Assembly: GCA_022793355.1 (NCBI GenBank)
Contig: JAAWCR010000026.1
Span: 1-9,995 of the forward strand
DNA from: Lawsonibacter sp.
GTDB lineage: Bacteria > Bacillota > Clostridia > Oscillospirales > Oscillospiraceae
Reading direction: 5' to 3'
Length of the DNA stretch: 9,995 nucleotides
Within the stretch, counting starts at the first letter, position 1. Each line of letters starts with the position of its first letter. The position numbers were made by a program, and so were the translations under genes. The notes under the pieces were generated by a model. The model did not search any database and was not told the DNA's origin. It was given only the letters and a program-made list of their open reading frames with translations. Shown here in pieces: positions 4,999 to 9,995 of the stretch.

Positions 4999-6183
4999 AT
5001 GAGCTGCACTTCCACAAAAACGGTCACGATTGGAACTGTGGGCGCCGGCTATGCGGCGTACCTCCACGGAAACGGCTATGAGAAGGTGTGTGGGGTTTCC
5101 GTCCGCCTGAAAACCGTATGCGACGTAAAACTGGAGCTGGCGGAACAGGTGAAGGCCCGTTACGGTTACGAGCGGGCGGTCAGTGATTTCCGGGAGATAC
5201 TGGCTGACCCAGAGATTGACGTGGTTGATATTGTCCTGCCTCCTTTCCTCCACACGCGCTTTGCCATTGAGGCGATGAAGGCAGGCAAGGACGTCATCTG
5301 TGAAAAGCCTTTGACCGGCTATTTTGGCGAGCCGGGGCAGGAAAATGTGGGCGCGACAGTGCCCAAGGGCGAGATGCTCCGGCAGTGCCTGGCGGAGATG
5401 GACGAGCTGAAGGCGGTGGTCCAGGAGACCGGGCGTAAGTTTATGTATGCGGAAAACTTTGTGTATGCCCCACCCATCCAGAAGGCTGCTGAGATTATCC
5501 GGGCGAAAAGGACCAAGCTGCTCTTTATGAAGGGGGAGGAGAGCCTCAAGGGCTCCAGCAGCCCGGTGGCCGGAAAGTGGAACCGGACCGGCGGCGGTAC
5601 CCTGACCCGCACGGGAGCCCATCCCATGGGCGGTATGCTTTGGCTGAAGCAGCAGGAGGCCGCCGCGCGGGGCGAGGAGATCACTGTGAAAAGCGTGAGC
5701 TGCGACGTGGGCAGAGTTACGGAGTGTCTGAGCGAGGAGGAGCACCAGCACATTGCCGCCCGCCCCGAAGATGTGGAGGACTACGGCGTGGCCAGCCTGA
5801 CCTTCTCCGACGGAACCAAGGCCCTGTGCATCGCCAGCGACGCCGTTCTGGGCGGAACCAAGAACTACATCGAAATCTATGGCAACAACACAGCCATGAA
5901 CTGCAACATCACCCCCACCGACCTACTGAACACCTACTTCCTGGACGAGGACGGCCTGGAGGATGAGCCTATCTCCGAGATGCTGCCCAGAAAGCTGGGC
6001 TGGAATAAGGCTTTTGTCTCGGATGAGATTATCCGCGGCTATGTGGGAGAGCTTCAGGACTTTATGGAAGCGGTGGCCTGCGACCGGGAGCCCGCCTCCG
6101 GCTTCGCCCTGGCTTATGAGACTACCAAGGTGCTTTACGCCGCCTACCAGTCCGCCGAGGAGGGACGGGTTATCGAGCTGTAA
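4999..6183 (+). CDS. Gfo/Idh/MocA-family NAD(P)-dependent oxidoreductase
   Basis: The 394-residue protein has an N-terminal Rossmann domain with the nucleotide-binding loop GTVGAGYAA (12-20) and the family hallmark CEKPL (101-105), which contains the conserved lysine, Lys103. The C-terminal alpha/beta domain contains GGGTLTRTGAHPMGG with His208, the usual catalytic histidine. Members oxidise or reduce a hydroxyl of sugars, inositols or related polyols. CAGGAGG lies about eight bases before the ATG. Two oddities are visible. About 20 residues rich in Gly/Glu follow the EKPL motif (about 107-126). The Asp normally found four residues before the catalytic His is Arg204. The gene is divergent from a LysR regulator and ends before a convergent aldehyde dehydrogenase. 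The substrate cannot be assigned; inositol dehydrogenase is possible, but no iol gene is visible nearby. Confidence 0.9.
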   Translation: MSCTSTKTVTIGTVGAGYAAYLHGNGYEKVCGVSVRLKTVCDVKLELAEQVKARYGYERAVSDFREILADPEIDVVDIVLPPFLHTRFAIEAMKAGKDVICEKPLTGYFGEPGQENVGATVPKGEMLRQCLAEMDELKAVVQETGRKFMYAENFVYAPPIQKAAEIIRAKRTKLLFMKGEESLKGSSSPVAGKWNRTGGGTLTRTGAHPMGGMLWLKQQEAAARGEEITVKSVSCDVGRVTECLSEEEHQHIAARPEDVEDYGVASLTFSDGTKALCIASDAVLGGTKNYIEIYGNNTAMNCNITPTDLLNTYFLDEDGLEDEPISEMLPRKLGWNKAFVSDEIIRGYVGELQDFMEAVACDREPASGFALAYETTKVLYAAYQSAEEGRVIEL

Positions 6184-6201
6184 CGCACGGATAAGGGAAG
6201 A

Positions 6202-6229
6202 AGGCCGCCACACATTCGTGTGGCGGCCT
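6202..6229 (+). terminator. 12 bp perfect hairpin between convergent genes
   Basis: GGCCGCCACAC (6203-6213) and GTGTGGCGGCC (6218-6228) pair perfectly around ATTC, extended by one A-T pair at 6202/6229. It starts 19 bases after the stop of the oxidoreductase gene. Neither side has a good T-run (CTCCTATC on +, CTTCCCTTAT on -), so it could work weakly in both directions or belong to the hairpin-rich element that follows. Confidence 0.5.
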
Positions 6230-6371
6230 CTCCTATCAAAGCAAGGAGCGCTATGCCGCTCGCTCATCCGCGTCCGGACTCGGCGCCCTGCCCAAGCAGG
6301 TGTCCCGTCCCGGTATCCGCAGGAAAGCGACTTTTGTATGCCTCCCTTTGGAGGCGGGGACAAACTGGAAA
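6230..6371. repeat. hairpin-rich intergenic element, possible dispersed repeat or structured RNA
   Basis: These 142 bases contain no plausible gene but several inverted repeats in a row. GAGCG/CGCTC lies at 6246-6261. CCTGC-CCAA-GCAGG lies at 6287-6300. GCCTCC-CTTT-GGAGGC (6340-6355) is enclosed by TGTCCC (6301-6306) pairing with GGGACA (6357-6362). The segment reaches to within about ten bases of the aldehyde dehydrogenase stop codon. Intergenic elements of this look recur in genomes of gut Oscillospiraceae, but I can see only one copy here, so the repeat status is a guess. Confidence 0.35.
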
Positions 6372-7808
6372 TTACTCCTCGTCCATGCCGGGCTTGCAGA
6401 ACTCGCCGAACAGCTCCTCGTTGGAGGGCATGTCGTAGGGCAGGGGACGGGCCACCCAAGTGGTGTTCATGTAGTGCTTCAGGGTGATGTTCTCGGAAAC
6501 AATGTTGCCGCCCCAGGTGCCGCAGCCCATGGAAGACGTGGGGGGCATGCCGTTGTAAGCGGAACCGGAGTTGCCCCGGTTGTTGGGCTGACGGACCATG
6601 ATGCGGGAGACGGGAGCGCACTGACCCAGGCGGTCGATGTGGCTGTCGTCCCAGGAGTAGATGCCGCAGGAGTGGCCCTTGCCACCCACGTTGAACATGG
6701 CCTGCATCATATCCAGAGCGTTCTGGAACTCGCCCTTATACTTGAACAGGGCCAGCAGGGTGGTCAGCTTCTCGCTGGAGAAGAAGTGCTCCTTACCCAC
6801 GTTCTCGATGCCGCCGCCGGTGACGGCGATGAACTTGCGGTCCTCGGGGATAGTGAAGCCGGCGGCCTCAGCCAGCTTCTGGGGGCTGATGGCAACGGTG
6901 TTGGGCAGACGGTGGCCTGTCTCGTCCCACATGACGTTCTTCAGCTTCTCGGCCTCCTCCTCGTTGGCCAGGTAAGCGCCCTGAGCCTCGAGGGCCTTGA
7001 CGAAGTCATCATAGATGTCCTCGCAGATAATCAGGTTGCCGTCGCAGGAGCAGCCGGAGCCGAAGTCAGAGGTCTTGGAGATGCGGGTGTTCTCAGCGGC
7101 TTCAGCCTGACGCTCGGGGGTGTTGCAGGTGTCGTCGATGATGACGGTGGCGTTGCCGGCGCCGGAGCCGTAGGCGGGCACGCCGGTGGAGTAAGCGGAC
7201 TTGACCATGGGGCGGCCGCCGGTGGCGATGGTCAGCTGGCAGCGCTTCATCAGCTCCTGGGTCAGGGAGATGGAGGGCTCCTCAATGCCTTGGATGATGT
7301 CGGCGGGAGCGCCCTCGCGGACCAGGGCCTCACGGATGATATTGATGCACTTGTTGGTGGTTTTCTTGGCGCGGGGGTGGGGGGAGCAGATGATGACGTC
7401 ACGGGCTTTGATGGCGTAGACCACCTGGCCGGCGGGGGTCAGGCAGGGGTTGGTGGTGGGCACCAGGGAGGCAATCACGCCCACGGGCTTGGCGTACTTC
7501 ACAATGCCCTTCTCAGGAATCTCCTCGATGACGCCGACGCTCTTCTGACGCAGGCAGTCCCGGAGAATCAGCTTAATCTTGTTGCGCTTATTGCGCTTGG
7601 TGACCTTGTCGCCCAGGCCGGTCTCGTCCACGGCCTCGTCGGACAGCTGAGCCCACACCTTCATGTCACACACAGCGGCGGCAACGGCCTGGCACAGGCG
7701 GTCCACACGGGCCTGGTCGTAGGTGGCGATGATGTCAGCGGCCTTCTGGGCGCGGGCAACCATTTCGTCGAGCATCTGGATCTGTTCAGCGGTAACTTCT
7801 TTTGCCAT
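6372..7808 (-). CDS. CoA-acylating-type aldehyde dehydrogenase, sulfoacetaldehyde dehydrogenase (SauS)-like
   Basis: The 478-residue protein belongs to the aldehyde dehydrogenase superfamily branch that includes EutE, the AdhE N-terminal domain and SauS, which make acyl-CoA from aldehyde, CoA and NAD(P)+. Family marks are KPVGVIASLVPTTNP (about 107-121), IICSPHPRAKKTT (about 139-151), ATGGRPMVKSAYSTGVP (about 195-211) and the catalytic cysteine Cys253 in TSDFGSGCSCDGN. EutE and AdhE usually read 'ICASEQS' there, and the form seen here is closer to SauS-type enzymes. Length (about 460-490) fits a monofunctional enzyme; no alcohol dehydrogenase domain is fused. AAGGAG lies about nine bases before the ATG. 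It is divergent from a LysR gene with a LysR box between them. No sulfonate transporter, SauT or phosphotransacetylase is in view, so sulfoacetaldehyde is only one possible substrate. Confidence 0.87.
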   Translation of the reverse strand: MAKEVTAEQIQMLDEMVARAQKAADIIATYDQARVDRLCQAVAAAVCDMKVWAQLSDEAVDETGLGDKVTKRNKRNKIKLILRDCLRQKSVGVIEEIPEKGIVKYAKPVGVIASLVPTTNPCLTPAGQVVYAIKARDVIICSPHPRAKKTTNKCINIIREALVREGAPADIIQGIEEPSISLTQELMKRCQLTIATGGRPMVKSAYSTGVPAYGSGAGNATVIIDDTCNTPERQAEAAENTRISKTSDFGSGCSCDGNLIICEDIYDDFVKALEAQGAYLANEEEAEKLKNVMWDETGHRLPNTVAISPQKLAEAAGFTIPEDRKFIAVTGGGIENVGKEHFFSSEKLTTLLALFKYKGEFQNALDMMQAMFNVGGKGHSCGIYSWDDSHIDRLGQCAPVSRIMVRQPNNRGNSGSAYNGMPPTSSMGCGTWGGNIVSENITLKHYMNTTWVARPLPYDMPSNEELFGEFCKPGMDEE

Positions 7809-7865
7809 GATGAATACGCTCCTTTTTCATTTTAGTTTTTGCGCCGGGGTTGTTTTCATGGCACT

Positions 7866-7895
7866 ATTGTAGCGTGTGAAAGGCGGTAAGTCCAA
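7866..7895 (-). promoter_or_regulatory. candidate promoter of the aldehyde dehydrogenase gene
   Basis: On the minus strand, TTGGAC (7890-7895) and TACAAT (7866-7871) are separated by 18 bases. The expected start site is near 7859, about 50 bases before the ATG. The LysR box at 7916-7930 would be centred near -64, the usual position of a LysR recognition site. Confidence 0.6.
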
Positions 7896-7915
7896 TACCG
7901 GGTTTCTCTTAAAGC

Positions 7916-7946
7916 ATAGAGTTCATCTATCATATAGCCGTTCTAT
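7916..7946. promoter_or_regulatory. LysR-type operator: ATAG-N7-CTAT with a second ATAG-N5-CTAT
   Basis: ATAG (7916-7919), seven bases and CTAT (7927-7930) form the classic LysR recognition geometry with a T-N11-A core (T7917, A7929). The arms extend to ATAGA/TCTAT. After CAT follows a second pair, ATAG (7934-7937), five bases and CTAT (7943-7946). Four half-sites in 31 bases lie between the divergent aldehyde dehydrogenase and LysR genes and well over 80 bases from the likely LysR promoter. They probably serve the dehydrogenase promoter. Confidence 0.7.
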
Positions 7947-8015
7947 CACTGCGGTTTGGGAGATTTATACAAAAACCGACAACGCCACTTGTGCAAAGGG
8001 CTTAGACGGAAAAGC

Positions 8016-8060
8016 TTGCAAGAGAGACGGCTTTGGAGTACAATAGAAAAAAACTATAAT
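8016..8060 (+). promoter_or_regulatory. candidate promoters of the second LysR gene
   Basis: Two overlapping choices exist. TTGCAA (8016-8021) with TACAAT (8039-8044) has a 17-base spacer. TTGGAG (8033-8038) with a perfect TATAAT (8055-8060) has a 16-base spacer. The second would start transcription near 8067, giving a leader of only about 14 bases before the ATG at 8081. Confidence 0.5.
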
Positions 8061-8080
8061 GATGGAAACGGGGTTATTTT

Positions 8081-8968
8081 ATGACGCTGCTTCAGCTGCA
8101 ATATTTCAAGACCCTGGCCCGGGTTCTCCACTATACCCAGGCCGCCGCTGAGCTGCATATTGCTCAGCCCAGCCTGAGCTACTCCATCAAGGAGCTGGAG
8201 AAGGAGCTAGGGGTGAAGCTCTTTGAGAAGGACAGCCGGCACATCAAGCTCACCGTCTACGGCGAGCAGTTCCTGCCCTACGCTGAGCGGGCGCTGGATA
8301 TGATTGACGAGGGGGTAGGGGTGCTCAAGCAGATGGCAGGCTCCGCCCAGCAGATTGTCCGGCTGGGTTATTTCCACTCCATCTCGGCCTCTCTTATTCC
8401 CTCCGTCATGATGGGCATTTACGGCCAGGAGAAGAACCAGAGCATCCGCTTTCAGTTCACCGAGGCCCCCTCCTTTGACCTGTTTCAGCAGCTGAAACGG
8501 GGGGAGCTGGACCTGACCTTCTGCCTGCACCAGGACCCGGACATTGAGTCTGTGACCATTATGCGCCAGCCCCTGTATCTGGCTGTGCCGGAGCACCACC
8601 CCCTGGCCAAGCGGGAGTCGGTCTGCTTCGAGGATTTTGCCCGGGAACCCATCGTTATGCTGGACAAGCCCAGCAGCCTGCGCCAAAAGATGGATGAAAT
8701 TTATTTTCAGCACGAGCTTACGCCCAATGTGGTGTTTGAGGTTCGGGAGTGCAACGCAGCCCTGCAATATGTGGCGCTGCGCTTTGGAGTCTCGGTTTTG
8801 CCTCACGTGCCCGCTATGGGCAACGAAAAGGTGGTTACCATTCCCATCTCCGACGAAACCTCCTCTTTTGTGCGCACCGTCTGCCTGTCCTGGATGAAGA
8901 ACCGCCCGCTGTCGCCGGCGGCCCGGCAGGTGCGGGACTACATTGTGGAACACTACGCTACACCGTGA
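8081..8968 (+). CDS. LysR-type transcriptional regulator
   Basis: The 295-residue protein opens with the LysR DNA-binding domain: MTLLQLQYFKTLARVLHYTQ, then AAAELHIAQPSLSYSIKELE and KELGVKLFEK at about 21-50. The effector domain (about 90-290) shows LGYFHSISASLIPSVM, GELDLTFCLH, LAVPEHHPLA and LRFGVSVLPHVP, and the end SPAARQVRDYIVEHY is typical of the family. The ribosome-binding site is modest (GGAAACGGGG, about eight or more bases upstream). It is divergent from the aldehyde dehydrogenase, with 272 bases between the starts, and a well-formed LysR box lies in that gap. It is the likely activator of the dehydrogenase. It resembles the other complete LysR in domain layout but not closely in sequence outside the DNA-binding part, so a recent duplication is unlikely. 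Confidence 0.95.
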   Translation: MTLLQLQYFKTLARVLHYTQAAAELHIAQPSLSYSIKELEKELGVKLFEKDSRHIKLTVYGEQFLPYAERALDMIDEGVGVLKQMAGSAQQIVRLGYFHSISASLIPSVMMGIYGQEKNQSIRFQFTEAPSFDLFQQLKRGELDLTFCLHQDPDIESVTIMRQPLYLAVPEHHPLAKRESVCFEDFAREPIVMLDKPSSLRQKMDEIYFQHELTPNVVFEVRECNAALQYVALRFGVSVLPHVPAMGNEKVVTIPISDETSSFVRTVCLSWMKNRPLSPAARQVRDYIVEHYATP

Positions 8969-8972
8969 TCAG

Positions 8973-9002
8973 CAGCCGGCGTCTTTTTTTTGATGCCGGC
9001 TG
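8973..9002 (+). terminator. hairpin with an eight-T loop after the second LysR gene
   Basis: CAGCCGGCGTC (8973-8983) pairs with GATGCCGGCTG (8992-9002) over 11 positions with one wobble pair. The loop consists of eight T, and TTTATCC follows. It starts four bases after the LysR stop codon and is probably its terminator, although the main T-run is in the loop rather than after the stem. Confidence 0.55.
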
Positions 9003-9075
9003 TTTATCCGTTACGTCGTGTTATAATCCGCCGCGGCTCTGTCCTGAACTTACGATGGAGCAGCCACACGGGTTT

Positions 9076-9112
9076 TAAAAACTCCGCAGGACTGAATATA
9101 GTCCTGCGGAGT
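9076..9112 (-). terminator. intrinsic terminator of the glutamate dehydrogenase gene
   Basis: ACTCCGCAGGACT (9081-9093) and AGTCCTGCGGAGT (9100-9112) pair perfectly over 13 bases with a six-base loop. On the minus strand the stem is followed by TTTTTAAAA, the standard form of a factor-independent terminator. It starts 31 bases past the gdhA stop codon. Confidence 0.85.
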
Positions 9113-9143
9113 GTTTCATGCTTTGAGAACGGCCAAAACAATC

Positions 9144-9995
9144 TTAGAAAATACCCTGCGCCATCATGGCGTCGGCAACCTTCTGGAAGCCCACAATGTT
9201 GGCGCCGGCCACCAAGTCGTAGCCCAGGCCATAGCGCTCGGCAACCTCAACGGAGTTGTTGAAGATGTTCTTCATGATGCCCTTCAGCTTCTCGTCCACC
9301 TCTTCGGCGGTCCAGTACAGACGCTCGGCGTTCTGGGCCATCTCCAGCTCGGAGACAGACACGCCGCCGGCGTTGACAGCTTTGGAGGGAGCGACCACGA
9401 TATGGGGCTGCTTCTTCAGGAACTCCAGAGCGTCGTTGGTGGTGGGCATATTGGCAACCTCGATGTAATACTTTACGCCGGAGGCGGCAATCTTTTCAGC
9501 CCACTCCATGTTGACGTCGTTCTGGGTGGCGGAGGGCATGTAGATGTCAACGTCTTTGACGCCCCAGCACTTCTGGCCGGCAACGAACTCGCAACCGAAC
9601 TTCTCGGCGTAGGGGGCGCAGTGCATGGGATCCTTGGCGCGCATCTCCAGGATGAAGTTCAGCTTCTCCTCGGAGTCCACGCCGTCGGGATCGTGGATGT
9701 AGCCGTCGGGGCCGGCAAAGTAGGTGACCTTGGCGCCCAGCTCCAGAGCCTTCTTCATGATGCCCCAGCCCACGTTGCCGTAGCCGGAGATGGCCAGCCG
9801 CTTGCCCTTGATGTCCTCGCCGTCGTGCTTGAGGACCTCGCAGAGGTAGTACACCGCGCCGTAGCCGGTGGCCTCGGGGCGCATCAGGGAGCCGCCGGTG
9901 GCCACGGACTTGCCGGACAGAGCGCCGAACTCGGAAGCGCCCACGATGCGGCGGTACTGGCCGTACATGTAGTTGATCTCACGGCCGCCGCAGCC
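9144..9995 (-). CDS. gdhA: glutamate dehydrogenase, C-terminal 283 residues (start lies outside window)
   Basis: The reading frame enters at 9995 with GCGGREINYMYGQYRRI, the family segment just after the catalytic region. It continues with SGKSVATGGSLMRPEATGYG, the dinucleotide-binding loop ISGYGNVGWG, MPSATQND, PSKAVNAGGVSVSELEMAQN and the C-terminal GANIVGFQKVADAM. These are hallmarks of the roughly 450-residue hexameric glutamate dehydrogenases, which interconvert glutamate and 2-oxoglutarate plus ammonia in the cytosol. The N-terminal glutamate-binding part with the catalytic lysine is outside the window, and coenzyme preference (NAD or NADP) cannot be settled from what is visible. It is a single gene at this end, with its own terminator, converging on the LysR gene. 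It looks like core metabolism unconnected to the LysR-controlled genes. Confidence 0.95.
   Translation of the reverse strand, partial: GCGGREINYMYGQYRRIVGASEFGALSGKSVATGGSLMRPEATGYGAVYYLCEVLKHDGEDIKGKRLAISGYGNVGWGIMKKALELGAKVTYFAGPDGYIHDPDGVDSEEKLNFILEMRAKDPMHCAPYAEKFGCEFVAGQKCWGVKDVDIYMPSATQNDVNMEWAEKIAASGVKYYIEVANMPTTNDALEFLKKQPHIVVAPSKAVNAGGVSVSELEMAQNAERLYWTAEEVDEKLKGIMKNIFNNSVEVAERYGLGYDLVAGANIVGFQKVADAMMAQGIF

Noticed and set aside
5923..6621. 232-codon minus-strand frame bridging the Gfo/Idh end, the intergenic element and the aldehyde dehydrogenase end
   Set aside because: It runs antisense to one gene and out of frame in the other; the Arg/His-rich translation fits a non-coding frame through GC-rich hairpins.
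6300..7835. 511-codon open frame on the plus strand across the aldehyde dehydrogenase
   Set aside because: Same antisense effect of codon bias; low-complexity Gly/Val/Ala/Leu translation with no recognisable domain, and no ribosome-binding site.
9022..9027. TATAAT as a promoter -10 in the LysR-gdhA intergenic region
   Set aside because: No -35 element at the proper distance and no gene downstream on the plus strand; it sits between two terminators.

Overview
The base composition is about 55-60% GC, Shine-Dalgarno sites are strong (AGGAGG-type), sigma-A-type promoters are visible, and coding strands use C or G heavily at third positions. Together with the gene content this suggests a gut Clostridia of the Oscillospiraceae type (Flavonifractor/Intestinimonas/Lawsonibacter-like). 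The assignment is an impression from composition and protein style, not from a marker gene.

Layout. Bases 1-202 hold the last 66 residues of a LysR-type regulator on the + strand. Next, on +, is a 610-residue thiamine-diphosphate (ThDP) enzyme of the acetolactate synthase/2-oxoacid decarboxylase superfamily (484-2316). A pair of facing hairpins (2342-2447) separates it from a small minus-strand operon. That operon encodes a four-helix membrane protein (2716-3120) and a 67-residue XRE regulator (2454-2657), and three copies of one operator-like motif surround its promoter. Further minus-strand genes are a LysR regulator (3892-4803) and a metallo-beta-lactamase-fold hydrolase (3278-3895), which overlap by ATGA. 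Divergent from this LysR is a Gfo/Idh/MocA-type oxidoreductase (4999-6183). A hairpin-rich intergenic segment (6202-6362) lies between it and the convergent CoA-acylating-type aldehyde dehydrogenase (6372-7808, minus), whose closest named relatives appear to be sulfoacetaldehyde dehydrogenases (SauS). Divergent from the dehydrogenase is another LysR regulator (8081-8968). The right edge is the C-terminal 283 residues of a hexameric-type glutamate dehydrogenase (9144-9995, minus) with a clear intrinsic terminator.

How the genes may work together. The recurring pattern is one LysR regulator beside one metabolic enzyme, three times (LysR/ThDP enzyme, LysR/Gfo-Idh, LysR/aldehyde dehydrogenase), each with a dyad-symmetric candidate operator near the enzyme promoter. 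A ThDP enzyme that can release an aldehyde plus a dehydrogenase that turns an aldehyde into an acyl-CoA could form a short 2-oxoacid -> aldehyde -> acyl-CoA route. They are separate transcription units, no transporter is present, and the substrates cannot be read from the sequence, so this link is a hypothesis. No RNA gene, CRISPR array, insertion sequence or phage gene was seen, and no stretch over 300 bases lacks a gene.
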